Of a stretch of DNA of 43,962 nt, positions 34,706-43,635 are shown piece after piece. Below the pieces are notes generated by a model. The model saw only the letters and a list, made by a program, of their open reading frames with translations. It was not told the origin of the DNA and did no database searches. Position 1 is the first letter of the stretch; every line of letters starts with the position of its first letter. A program made the translations under genes and the position numbers. Source of the stretch: Alphaproteobacteria bacterium (GTDB lineage Bacteria; Pseudomonadota; Alphaproteobacteria; Rhizobiales; Hyphomicrobiaceae). The stretch is taken from contig JAJRZC010000049.1 in the NCBI GenBank assembly GCA_024275435.1, positions 1 through 43,962 of the forward strand, in the 5' to 3' direction.

Positions 34706-36631
34706 CTACCCCTGCTTCTCTTTTGATTTTTTCTTTTTTGGTTTCCCACCAAGAGGCTTGGCATACTTGGACTTTCCAAGCTTCTTGCCCGCCGAATTCA
34801 TTGCGGTTTTTTTGCCGCTCTTTCCACCAATCTTGTCTGAAAAAACCTTCCCGCCACCATCTTCAGTAGATTTTCGTCCAAACTTGCGTTTCGGCTTCGG
34901 CTTCAGATTGCCTTCCGCACCCGCCCTGGGGCCATGAAAAGATTGGGAAGCACCCGAGGGAGAACGCCCTCCAAACTTTGATCCAGCAAAAGGCTTCTTA
35001 GCCCCGAAGGGTTTGCGAAAAGAACCTTTGGCAGTCTTAGGCACGCCCTCCAAACGTTTCGCAGTAATATTCTTTTCCAATGTCTTATGCGGACCCAGTG
35101 CAGCCATAAACCGTTCAGCTGAATCCGCGGCAATCTGAACAAAGGTTTCTTCCACCACCATTTTAATGGCACCGATCTCACGCTTGGTGATTTTACCAGC
35201 TCCACATAACAGCGGTATCAGCCAGCGCGGTTCGGCATTTTGCTTTCGACCAACAGATATGGAAAACCAAACGCTGTCGCCAAAATCATCATGGTGCCGT
35301 TTCTTCTCCCTGGGTGGCGCCATATCCAGCAATTCTTCAGGTGCCGAATGGGAGGCGCGATATTGATGTACAAATGCTGCAGCGATCTGCTCAGCCCCAT
35401 GGCGATCTAAGAGTTTCTGGGCAAAAGCGTAATCTTCATCCTTCAATTTTTCCGTTAAAACAGAACTTTCAAGAATCCGCTCATCATCACGCTTGCGAAC
35501 GTCCTCAGCCGATGGCGGTTTCGCCCAGGTGGCCTTGATACGTGCACTGGCCAGCAAACGGTCCAAACGTCTGCGGGCATTATGGGGAACAATGAGCGCA
35601 CTGACACCTTTGCGCCCAGCACGCCCCGTGCGACCACTCCTATGCAAAAGGGTATCTGGGTTGGTTGGCAGATCAGCGTGGATTACCAATTCCAGGTTCG
35701 GCAGATCAATTCCGCGAGCAGCCACATCAGTCGCAATGCAAACGCGCGCGCGACCATCACGCATGGCCTGCAAAGCATGTGTACGCTCGCTCTGGCTTAA
35801 CTCTCCCGAAAGCGCCACAACCGCAAACCCTCGGTTGTTGAAACGAGCCGTCATGTGATTGACCGTGGCCCGGGTCGCACAAAAAACCAATGCACTCTTC
35901 GCCTCATAATAGCGCAGCACATTGACAATGGCGTTTTCTCGTTCATTCGAAGCCACAGTTAGCGCGCGGTATTCAATATCAAGGTGCTGTTTTTTCTCCC
36001 CTTCGGTCGTGATACGAACAGCATCGCGTTGATACTTCTTGGCCAGGTTGGCAATAGTTCGCGGCACCGTCGCTGAAAACAGCAACGTGCGTCGCTCAAC
36101 AGGCGTCGCTTCTAGAATAAATTCCAGATCCTCTCGAAAACCCAAATCCAGCATTTCATCTGCTTCATCCAGCACAACGGCACGAAGCTTTGATGTGTCG
36201 AGGTAATTGCGTGTGATATGGTCACGCAATCGCCCCGGCGTGCCAACAACAATGTGCGTTCCTCGATCAAGCATACGCCGCTCGGTACGCATATCCATAC
36301 CACCGACACACGATGCCACACGCGCGCCGGTCAATTCGTAAAGCCACTCAAGCTCCCGCTTGACCTGTAACGCTAGCTCACGCGTAGGGGCCACCACCAA
36401 TGCCAACGGAGCCCCAGCATTTGAGAAACGTTCAGCCCCGGCAAGTAACGTAGGTGCCAGCGCCAGGCCGAACGCAACGGTCTTGCCAGAGCCGGTTTGC
36501 GCAGAAACCAAGGCATCCGCGTCACGAAGCTCTGGAGCAAGAACTGCCTTTTGCACAGGCGTCAATTCTGAGTATCCACGTTTGCTCAAAGCTTGGCCAA
36601 GCGCCGGAACGATGCCTTCGTATTCTTTCAT
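34706..36631 (-). CDS. DEAD-box RNA helicase with DbpA-like and basic C-terminal regions
   Basis: An ATP-dependent RNA helicase of 641 residues, probably in ribosome assembly or cold-stress RNA handling. Motifs in order: Q motif ELTPVQKAVLAPEL, Walker A SAQTGSGKT, PTRELALQV, GTPGRLRDH, the DEAD box VLDEADEML, SAT, CIATDVAARGIDLPN and HRSGRTGRAGRKG. A DbpA-type RNA-binding domain lies near residues 455-530 (SVWFSISVGRKQNAEPRWLI and AGKITKREIGAIKM). The last 110 residues are very basic and low complexity, rich in Lys, Gly and Pro. The family resembles DeaD/CsdA but the exact role is not fixed. Confidence 0.93.
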   Translation of the reverse strand: MKEYEGIVPALGQALSKRGYSELTPVQKAVLAPELRDADALVSAQTGSGKTVAFGLALAPTLLAGAERFSNAGAPLALVVAPTRELALQVKRELEWLYELTGARVASCVGGMDMRTERRMLDRGTHIVVGTPGRLRDHITRNYLDTSKLRAVVLDEADEMLDLGFREDLEFILEATPVERRTLLFSATVPRTIANLAKKYQRDAVRITTEGEKKQHLDIEYRALTVASNERENAIVNVLRYYEAKSALVFCATRATVNHMTARFNNRGFAVVALSGELSQSERTHALQAMRDGRARVCIATDVAARGIDLPNLELVIHADLPTNPDTLLHRSGRTGRAGRKGVSALIVPHNARRRLDRLLASARIKATWAKPPSAEDVRKRDDERILESSVLTEKLKDEDYAFAQKLLDRHGAEQIAAAFVHQYRASHSAPEELLDMAPPREKKRHHDDFGDSVWFSISVGRKQNAEPRWLIPLLCGAGKITKREIGAIKMVVEETFVQIAADSAERFMAALGPHKTLEKNITAKRLEGVPKTAKGSFRKPFGAKKPFAGSKFGGRSPSGASQSFHGPRAGAEGNLKPKPKRKFGRKSTEDGGGKVFSDKIGGKSGKKTAMNSAGKKLGKSKYAKPLGGKPKKKKSKEKQG

Positions 36632-37132
36632 ATTTCGTCTTTCGGAAAACTTGAAGCCCGTTAACGAATCGTCCGATTCAGGTGGGCCGATCGCGGCAAC
36701 CTAAGTTGCGGCGGATCAATTCGTTTCAGCTGTTAGTACTGGGCGTTGGCTGCGATGTACAGAACCATTGCGTAGGCAATGAAGTTTACAATGCAGTTGA
36801 GAGGGCTGACAGGTCGATTAAAGACCATCTTCAAGGGCGCACAATACCATTAAGGATACACTTAATCAGAATAAATTCTCAAAAACTTCTGCTTCAAACA
36901 TCAGCGAAAACGACGCACCTTGTCGCACGCCCTTCCATAAACAAGCAACACCTGCTTCCACAATTTCTTCTCAGCAGAACAACTCAAAGGAACTTGACAC
37001 TCAAAAAAACGCGGCACTCTCCTATTGGTACGCTCTCTTCACTGGCCACCTAGAAGCTACATTTGCAACTTCAGCCTATCTTGCCCCATACTCTTTCAAA
37101 AGAAGATACCTTTGGGGGACAATACGACAACC
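36632..37132. other. divergent intergenic region between helicase and cydA
   Basis: About 500 bp with no supported gene. A TTGACA hexamer at 36994-36999 is a possible -35 for cydA, but no -10 follows at good spacing. ATTGC-GTAG-GCAAT (36766-36779) is a small palindrome. I looked for an FNR/Anr-type TTGAT-N4-ATCAA box and saw none, so oxygen control is not indicated here. Confidence 0.35.
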
Positions 37133-38563
37133 ATGGACCCAGAAACCCTGTTCTTGGCGCGAGCACAGTTTGCTTTCACTGTCGCCGTCCACATCATATT
37201 TCCCAGCTTTACCATCGGTCTAGCCGCCTTCATTGCAACACTTCTCGTTCGATGGCGCCTCACCGGCCGAGAGCATCTCTATAGGCTTGCTCGTTTCTGG
37301 ACCAAGATTTTCGCCGTCTCCTTCGCCATGGGTGTCGTTTCAGGCATCGTACTCTCCTACCAAATCGGCACCAACTGGAGCCAATTCTCGGTCGTCGTCG
37401 GAAACGTACTGGGCCCCCTGTTAGGTTATGAAGTTCTCACGGCCTTCTTCCTGGAAGCGACATTCCTTGGCATTATGCTTTTTGGCTGGAATCGCGTGTC
37501 TCCAAACCTGCACGTAGCATCAGCAATTCTGGTCGCCATAGGGACGTCAATGTCCGCCTTCTGGATTCTTGCCGCAAACAGCTGGATGCACACACCTGCC
37601 GGCCATGAAATGATCAACGGCATAGCCCATCCGGTCGATTGGTGGGCCATCATCTTCAACCCCAGCTTTCCCTATCGCTTTGCCCACATGTTCACCGCTT
37701 GTTATTTAACAACGTCAATCGTCATCCTTGCCGTAGGCGCACGCTACATGATAGCCGGTCGTTTCGAGGAAGAAGCCAAGACGATGCTTCGCATGGGCAT
37801 TGGGATGGTCGCGATACTAGCACCGCTACAGCTTGTAATCGGCGATCAGCACGGACTGAACACGCTTGAGTATCAACCGGCAAAAGTCGCTGCAATGGAA
37901 GCCCACTGGGACGGAAGCAAACCGGCCGACCTGATATTATTTGCACTGCCTGACGAAGAAGCCGAAAAGAACCACTACGAACTGTCAATCCCATACGGTG
38001 CCAGTTTGATCCTGACACACCATTGGGACGGCTTGTTTAAGGGCTTGAAAGATTTTTCCCGTGAAGATCGTCCACCTGTCTGGCCGGTCTTCTTCGCCTT
38101 CCGCATCATGGTCGGCATCGGTATGGTCTTGATAGGGTTGGGCCTTCTAGGAGCCGCACTATGGGCCACCGGAAGACTGTTTGCATCTAGATGGTATTTG
38201 TGGCCCGCCCAACATGTTTGGCCCTTAGGATTCATCGCCATCCTTGCCGGCTGGTGGGTAACAGAAACAGGGCGCCAGCCTTGGATTGCCCACGGCATCT
38301 TAAGAACCGCCGACGCCGCTTCTCCGGTGGCCTATGGCGCAGTATTGACCACCTTGATCCTCTTTGTCCTGGTCTACACATCTGTGTTCTCTATGGGTGC
38401 CTTCTATATCAACCGCCTTATAGAAACTGGCCCCAGCAAACGCATCCTTGAAGCAGAGACCGACAAGGCCATGCCCTCCAGACCCTTGTCGGGAGGAACC
38501 GCCGCTGCTCGCGAAGCAACCGACAAGCACGTCAACACGACGCGTGAAGGAGCTGACGACTAA
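37133..38563 (+). CDS. cydA: cytochrome bd-type ubiquinol oxidase subunit I (CIO type)
   Basis: Subunit I carries the haems and the quinol site of this terminal oxidase in the inner membrane. The 476-residue protein starts MDPETLFLARAQFAFTVAVH, where His is an expected haem ligand, followed by IIFPSFTIGLAAFIATLL. PSFPYRFAHMFTACYLTTS carries another conserved His, and GWWVTETGRQPWIAHGILRT is the hallmark of the cyanide-insensitive (CioA) subgroup. The insertion in the Q-loop is short, as in CIO enzymes. ATG 37133 gives the right N-terminus; an upstream in-frame start at 37025 is unlikely. The stop overlaps the start of cydB by one base (TAATG). Confidence 0.95.
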   Translation: MDPETLFLARAQFAFTVAVHIIFPSFTIGLAAFIATLLVRWRLTGREHLYRLARFWTKIFAVSFAMGVVSGIVLSYQIGTNWSQFSVVVGNVLGPLLGYEVLTAFFLEATFLGIMLFGWNRVSPNLHVASAILVAIGTSMSAFWILAANSWMHTPAGHEMINGIAHPVDWWAIIFNPSFPYRFAHMFTACYLTTSIVILAVGARYMIAGRFEEEAKTMLRMGIGMVAILAPLQLVIGDQHGLNTLEYQPAKVAAMEAHWDGSKPADLILFALPDEEAEKNHYELSIPYGASLILTHHWDGLFKGLKDFSREDRPPVWPVFFAFRIMVGIGMVLIGLGLLGAALWATGRLFASRWYLWPAQHVWPLGFIAILAGWWVTETGRQPWIAHGILRTADAASPVAYGAVLTTLILFVLVYTSVFSMGAFYINRLIETGPSKRILEAETDKAMPSRPLSGGTAAAREATDKHVNTTREGADD

Positions 38564-39576
38564 TGACCGACATGTCATATTTCCTACCGTTGATCTGGGC
38601 TGGCCTGCTTGGCTTGGCCGTCGTGCTTTACGTGGTACTGGACGGCTTCGATCTGGGCCTGGGAATTTTGTTTCCCATAACACCCGCCGAGCAAGACCGC
38701 GACGTCATGATGAACACCGTGGCCCCATTCTGGGATGGCAACGAGACTTGGCTCGTATTCGGGGGTGGCGGACTGTTCGTCACCTTCCCTCTCGCCTACG
38801 CCATCATAATGCCGGCGTTCTACTTGCCAATCATCATCATGCTGCTTGCGCTTGTGTTTCGAGGAGTCGCCTTTGAATTTCGTTGGGTATCCAAACCAAA
38901 TCACAGGTTTTGGGACATAGCTTTCGCCTGGGGCTCAATCATCGCTACGTTTATGCAAGGTATTATCCTGGGTGGATTCATTTTGGGCATATCCGTTAAA
39001 GATAACGCCTTTGCCGGAGGCTCGTTTGATTGGCTTGCACCCTTTCCGATTTTCACCGGACTTGCCCTTGTTGTAGGATACGCGCTTCTTGCCTGCACTT
39101 GGCTGCTTATAAAAACAGAAGGCGAACTAGCAAAACGATCTCGCGAACGCGCTAAAATCCTGCTTGTTGTCGTGCTGATCGCCATGGCCGTAGTCAGCTT
39201 CTGGACACCACTTGTCTCCGAACGAATTGCGGAACGCTGGCTGACTTGGCCCAATATTCTCTACCTTTCACCAGTTCCCTTACTATCCACCATAGTGGCA
39301 GTTCAGTGCTGGCGTTCTCTCAACAGCAAGCAAGAACTTGCACCATTTCTATATGCCACCGCATTGTTTCTACTGGGCTTCCTGGGACTGGCCATTTCCA
39401 CAATGCCCTATATGGTCCCCCCAACGCTCACCTTCTGGCAAGCGGCGGCACCTCCTTCATCTCAAGGGTTTATGCTTGTGGGAACATTGATTTTATTGCC
39501 CGCTGTTCTGGCCTACACTGTCTTTACCTATTGGACCTTCCGCGGAAAAGTCCGCCCTGGAGAAGGTTATCATTGA
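38563..39576 (+). CDS. cydB: cytochrome bd-type ubiquinol oxidase subunit II
   Basis: Subunit II partners CydA. The 337-residue protein has the family's first segment FLPLIWAGLLGLAVVLYVVL and DGFDLGLGILFP, then MMNTVAPFWDGNETWLVFGG, GLFVTFPLAYAIIMPAFYLP and RGVAFEFRW. About eight membrane segments are seen. It starts in the stop of cydA, with GGAG upstream, so the pair is translationally coupled. No CydX or DUF2474-type small subunit is obvious after it: a 22-codon ORF at 39594-39662 has no membrane segment. Confidence 0.95.
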   Translation: MTDMSYFLPLIWAGLLGLAVVLYVVLDGFDLGLGILFPITPAEQDRDVMMNTVAPFWDGNETWLVFGGGGLFVTFPLAYAIIMPAFYLPIIIMLLALVFRGVAFEFRWVSKPNHRFWDIAFAWGSIIATFMQGIILGGFILGISVKDNAFAGGSFDWLAPFPIFTGLALVVGYALLACTWLLIKTEGELAKRSRERAKILLVVVLIAMAVVSFWTPLVSERIAERWLTWPNILYLSPVPLLSTIVAVQCWRSLNSKQELAPFLYATALFLLGFLGLAISTMPYMVPPTLTFWQAAAPPSSQGFMLVGTLILLPAVLAYTVFTYWTFRGKVRPGEGYH

Positions 39577-39821
39577 AGCCCGTTCACTTCAGAATGTCAC
39601 AGCTGACAAGTTGGTTTTGGGTCAAGATCAAGTGCTCTCGTAAAAAAACATTAGCAGTCTGACCAATCACTCTTATTCCACTGACAGCTGCTCTAAGCTG
39701 TTCAATCCTTGGTGCAGAAACAAACGTCACTCAGTGATGGGGTAATTGTGTCAGTGTCTGATTTGCGTTTTGCTGTAGGCGGACAGGTTGTAAAGAGAGC
39801 CTGACTGACAAAAGAGAGCTT

Positions 39822-41477
39822 CTACTTGGAGCTATCCATTCGCGTAATACGATCCAATAATCCGCCGCGACGCCCCACGGTCTTGCGCTTACCATCCCCT
39901 TTCTCTTCACTCAAAGAGGATTTAGATTTCTCGCTACCCTTTTTATCCGAACTCTTCCCGGTTGCACTCCCCACCTTTTTCTCAGCAACCGTAGCCTCAC
40001 CGATCGAGGTGCTTTTTTCTTTCGATTTCACTTCTACTTGTGCGGGCGCGACAGAATACGGCCCCGAGCTCTTGGCACCAGCTGAGCTACTTTCCCCTCC
40101 AGCTGCTGAACCCTGCATTTGTCGTTGGCGGGGGTCTGAAATTCGGTCTGTGAGACGACGTCGCTGATCGGATCGTAAGTGTCCAGCCGACCGTGAGGTA
40201 ACATCAGCTTCCCCAGTTCCATTTCGACCATGTGTCCCAGCGCCAGCAGGCATTGCCATTGGCATAGAACCGGCACCTAACCGACGCATCTCATTTGTGA
40301 AATGCATCGCTTGCCGGGCAAGCTTCTCGTTGCTGGCAGCCACTTCCGCTCGCAATCGCCCAATTGTAGAGGAATGCTCCTCACTCAACGCCGTCAACTC
40401 CAGTATCCGAGCCTTCATTGCCACCTTACTGCCGGGAATTGCCTTCTCGCTGGCTTCCGCAACCCTGTAAGCACCCAAAGCCGCCTTGAGCTTGGCGATT
40501 TCAGCGATTTGATCTTCATTTTGCGCCTTCACCACACGCAATTCATTTTCCAGTGTGTCGCGATCAACATCACTTTCTTCCGCCGTACTTTGCACCGAAC
40601 GGAGCGTTGCCTCCGCCTCGCTGAGATCCTGCTGCAACCGGGCAATCTCATCTTCTGCACGAAAGACACCCAGTGGCGAGGAAGATTTGTCCGAACCATT
40701 CTCAGATGCCGCAGAGCTCTTCAAGGCTCCCGCTGCGAGCGACTTCGAACCTCCGATTGACGCTCCGGTCAAAGCGCCTCCCGTTCTTTCAAGAAGTCCC
40801 TGCAGACGTGTAATCAAAGCTGCCTGATCGCGTGTCTTCGCTCGCAGAGCTTCGATTTCGGAACGTAGCGCCACCTCACCATCAAATCGACGGTCTCCCA
40901 TACCCTCGCGTGAGCGAGCAGCACGTGTCGCCAAAGCAGCATTGAGGCGGTGAATCTCATCACGGTTTTGGGTGTTGATCTGTGTCGCTTCTTCCAAAGC
41001 CTCAGCCTGCTTGACAGCCGAAGAAGACAGTTTGGCAATTTCTCGGTCCCGTTGCATCAACAGCTTACGGGCTTCCGCAAGTCGTTGCTCCACCTTGGGA
41101 AGCCGATCCATGATCGTATGCTCTAAAACCCGCCGTGCGTTCTCATGCTCCTCAAGTGAAGTGCGCATTCCCGCAACCTCACCCTCAAGTCCACTGATCG
41201 CAGCATCCCGCCGATTGATCTCAACCCGTTGACGAGAAACATCGAGCGTTCGTTTCTCCAACTTCGTATTCAGGTCGTGAATAACAATGGCGTAGTCGGC
41301 TCTCAAGCGGTCTTTATCCGCCCGGATCTCAGCTTCGGTCAGCGGCATGGCCTGCTTGATCTGATCTCGCGTCAAACGAGCAATCCGCCGCCTGTAGGCC
41401 GGGCCGATCACGAGGCCAAGCAACGTCGCGCCGAGAAAACCTAGGCTGATAAGCATGATCGCGTGAATAGTGATCAC
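39822..41477 (-). CDS. coiled-coil membrane protein of unknown function
   Basis: A 551-residue protein with an N-terminal membrane segment (IMLISLGFLGATLLGLVIG), a basic flank (AYRRRIARLTRDQIKQAMP), the stretch LTEAEIRADKDRLRADYAI and about 300 residues of heptad-like coiled coil to about residue 390. The last 150 residues are low complexity, with Gly/Ser then Lys/Ser-rich parts (SGPYSVAPAQVEV, KSSDKKGSEKSKSSL). I recall similar proteins with the LTEAEIxADKDxLRA motif in Rhizobiales, without known function. The start is GTG 41477; ATG 41456 is possible. A structural role in the envelope or at the pole is inference only. Confidence 0.8.
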   Translation of the reverse strand: MITIHAIMLISLGFLGATLLGLVIGPAYRRRIARLTRDQIKQAMPLTEAEIRADKDRLRADYAIVIHDLNTKLEKRTLDVSRQRVEINRRDAAISGLEGEVAGMRTSLEEHENARRVLEHTIMDRLPKVEQRLAEARKLLMQRDREIAKLSSSAVKQAEALEEATQINTQNRDEIHRLNAALATRAARSREGMGDRRFDGEVALRSEIEALRAKTRDQAALITRLQGLLERTGGALTGASIGGSKSLAAGALKSSAASENGSDKSSSPLGVFRAEDEIARLQQDLSEAEATLRSVQSTAEESDVDRDTLENELRVVKAQNEDQIAEIAKLKAALGAYRVAEASEKAIPGSKVAMKARILELTALSEEHSSTIGRLRAEVAASNEKLARQAMHFTNEMRRLGAGSMPMAMPAGAGTHGRNGTGEADVTSRSAGHLRSDQRRRLTDRISDPRQRQMQGSAAGGESSSAGAKSSGPYSVAPAQVEVKSKEKSTSIGEATVAEKKVGSATGKSSDKKGSEKSKSSLSEEKGDGKRKTVGRRGGLLDRITRMDSSK

Positions 41478-41844
41478 TAGCTGATCCTGATCCCTAGCAC
41501 TAAGCCCTCAAAAGGCAACCCATGAACCCTAGTGGTTCCCAAACACGGCAAAAACTCAATCCTTCGCCATCTCAAATGAGTCCCTATGAAATTAGGCACC
41601 CAACAACTCCAACGTGGATCCTCTACCCTAAAACCCTGAAACCGACCACCAAAATCGTCAAATCGCACAACAGAGTTATCGCCCTGCAACAGAAGAAATG
41701 AAGAATGCTTTTTCCTGCTGTTTCAGATCAAACTCTTGGCTCTTATAAGGCCGGTGTCGAGCAATTGAGATTAGTGAAACCCAATGAAAATGTTCTCTAA
41801 TCTTTTAGCGAAGACACTTCAGCTGCCAAGAGCCAAGAAAAACA
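41478..41844. other. intergenic region with long-loop 11-bp inverted repeat
   Basis: TCTTGGCTCTT (41734-41744) is the exact reverse complement of AAGAGCCAAGA (41828-41838). The right arm begins only seven bases past the eipA stop on the minus strand. The 83-base loop and lack of a T-run argue against a standard terminator. No supported ORF is present; the short minus-strand ORF at 41477-41689 looks like noise. Confidence 0.4.
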
Positions 41845-42753
41845 CTAGAAAGGGTTCCATGTTGGATAGCGTGTATACTTCAGATAGCCGACATTTGCTC
41901 CAAGCCGCAGCCCAACACCTGAGCGAATAGGAGCTAACACCACATTGCCATGCTGTTGGAATTGGATACTGACACCACCTACAAGATAGGCAGACCCCTG
42001 CACACCTCCAAAACGATGATATATTTCTGAAGGATCCCTCAGGTTGTAGACAAGAATCATGGTTTTCGATCCTTCCCCGCCGAAATCGTAGCCAATCGAG
42101 GGGCCCTGCCAATAAACTCTGTGTGTACCCGCATCCCGCGTATACAGGCGGCCTTCTCCATAGCGTAGACCGGCAAAAAAGGCACCACCTGCGTCTTCAC
42201 CCAGGATGTAACCGTTAGGCCGCCCCGATTTTTGGAACGCATACTCGATAATGTTCGCCAGACCCTGGCTGACAGAACCGAAAAACTTATGGCCCGCTGA
42301 CTTAATATCACTCTGGCTGTAAGTTCCAGGCTCCTCATAACCTCGCTCAGGCCCATCTCTGTACGCTTCCCCCGAGGGCCGACGTCGGTCTTCATAATCA
42401 TACCCCTGCTGAGGAGCACGATAAGACCCATCACCCCTGCCATTTTCTGGAGGTAGCTTCTCGTAATACTCATAACCCTGGTCATTGCGCCCGCGTGGTT
42501 GAGCACCATTCTGATTCGGCTCAGATGTCTGTTCATGTGGTGCGTTGCGCACAACCGGGCCGCTATTATACGTGCTCCCGGATCCATAACCGCTGTTGGA
42601 ATCGCGGTCATCTTGGGCCACGCGCTGATTGTCGGACTTCCAAGGCAGGGTTTCCTGCGCAACAGCAGGCGACAAACAAACAGCGAAAAACATCAAAGAG
42701 ATTGTCGCACGCCGGCAAAAGGCACCAACAGTGCTTGTCCTGGCTAACGGCAT
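41845..42753 (-). CDS. eipA: EipA family cell-envelope integrity protein (DUF1134)
   Basis: EipA, known from Brucella and Caulobacter, is a periplasmic DUF1134 protein needed for envelope integrity. The 302-residue protein has a signal peptide (ATISLMFFAVCLSPAVAQ), then about 100 residues of polar low-complexity linker rich in Gly, Arg, Tyr and Pro. The DUF1134 domain covers about residues 145-302: YSQSDIKSAGHKFFGSVSQG, YILGEDAGGAFFAGLRYGEG, VYWQGPSIGYDFGGEGSKTM and the C-terminal GVGLRLGANVGYLKYTRYPT. GGAG lies before the start ATG. It is divergent from chpT, a neighbourhood I recall in Brucella. Confidence 0.92.
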   Translation of the reverse strand: MPLARTSTVGAFCRRATISLMFFAVCLSPAVAQETLPWKSDNQRVAQDDRDSNSGYGSGSTYNSGPVVRNAPHEQTSEPNQNGAQPRGRNDQGYEYYEKLPPENGRGDGSYRAPQQGYDYEDRRRPSGEAYRDGPERGYEEPGTYSQSDIKSAGHKFFGSVSQGLANIIEYAFQKSGRPNGYILGEDAGGAFFAGLRYGEGRLYTRDAGTHRVYWQGPSIGYDFGGEGSKTMILVYNLRDPSEIYHRFGGVQGSAYLVGGVSIQFQQHGNVVLAPIRSGVGLRLGANVGYLKYTRYPTWNPF

Positions 42754-43200
42754 CAGACACTCCGTCTTGTTTGAATTTGTTGGTTAGCAGAAAACCAAGG
42801 GCAAATTTATAAAATGCGCCTTTCAATCTGCTGTTTTGTAACTTTTGCGCGCAAGTTATTACCAAAGTGTGGCTGTCAGACGCCTTCAATATGACCTTGT
42901 TGTCGAGAAAACAGCTTCAGGAACAATCACCTTAAATACACATTGAGCATAATTGAAAATCAAACAAACTTGAGCCAAGTAAGGCCCACAAATACGGCAT
43001 CTCAGCTTTTTCAAAGGACATATCCACACACTTTGTGAAACCGCCCGTCCCGTGAATCAAAAAAGAGAGATACCACTGATCTGAAATAACGAATCGAGCG
43101 CAATAAGCCCACCAGCAGGAAAAAGACCCAATTTTCACTTTGGACGGGCCTGGAAAAAGACCACCAAACGACAGAAATAGCAGATAGAAGAAGGCAGACC
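42754..43200. other. divergent eipA-chpT promoter region
   Basis: A 447-bp region with no supported ORF. TTAA-N7-TTGA (42933-42947) is a CtrA-box with one mismatch, 254 bp before chpT, weak evidence for feedback by CtrA. The chpT ribosome binding site GAAGG lies six bases before its ATG. Confidence 0.35.
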
Positions 43201-43635
43201 ATGAGCCAGAATTCCGCACCCACCGACATGGAGCTTGCCGCTCTGCTCTCCAGTAAGATTTGCCATGATGTCATCGGTCCTGTCGGTGCCATTCATAACG
43301 GCCTGGAAATTCTAGACGAAGACGATGACCCGGAAACCAAATCCTACGCCATGAATGTCATCAGAGACGTCACGCAACAGGCTTCATCAAAACTTCAATT
43401 CGCTCGCTTTGCTTTTGGCGCGGCAGGGTCTGCAGGCTCCCTTATCGACCTTTCAACCGCTGAGCAGATCTCTCGCGGCTATGTTGGTCAAAAAAAACAT
43501 AAACTCGTTTGGAACGGCCCTGCAGGTCACATGACGAAAGACAAGGTCAAGTTGCTGCTAAACCTCATCGCAGGGGCTTTGACAGCACTACCCAGAGGAG
43601 GCGAGGTTCAAGTAACGCTTCAAGGTGATTTGTAA
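43201..43635 (+). CDS. chpT: histidine phosphotransferase ChpT, 5' part, cut by in-frame TAA
   Basis: ChpT passes phosphate from CckA to CtrA (and CpdR) in the alphaproteobacterial cell-cycle relay. Residues 8-30 carry the histidine box, ELAALLSSKICHDVIGPVGA, with phospho-accepting His22 and GLEIL following. The dimerising helix pair and the start of the degenerate ATPase-like domain are present, ending KVKLLLNLIAGALTALPRGG then a beta strand. TAA at 43633-43635 stops it after 144 codons, where known ChpT proteins are over 200. The frame remains open after it for 67 more codons with ChpT-like sequence. As written the product would lack the C-terminal third of the protein. Confidence 0.9.
   Translation: MSQNSAPTDMELAALLSSKICHDVIGPVGAIHNGLEILDEDDDPETKSYAMNVIRDVTQQASSKLQFARFAFGAAGSAGSLIDLSTAEQISRGYVGQKKHKLVWNGPAGHMTKDKVKLLLNLIAGALTALPRGGEVQVTLQGDL

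Noticed and set aside
36632-37132. FNR/Anr box or heat-shock promoter before cydA
   Set aside because: No TTGAT-N4-ATCAA match, and the CTTG to CCTAT spacing of 24 bases is too long for a sigma-32 promoter.
41477-41689. 70-codon minus-strand ORF
   Set aside because: It has no ribosome binding site, atypical residue use and no family pattern.
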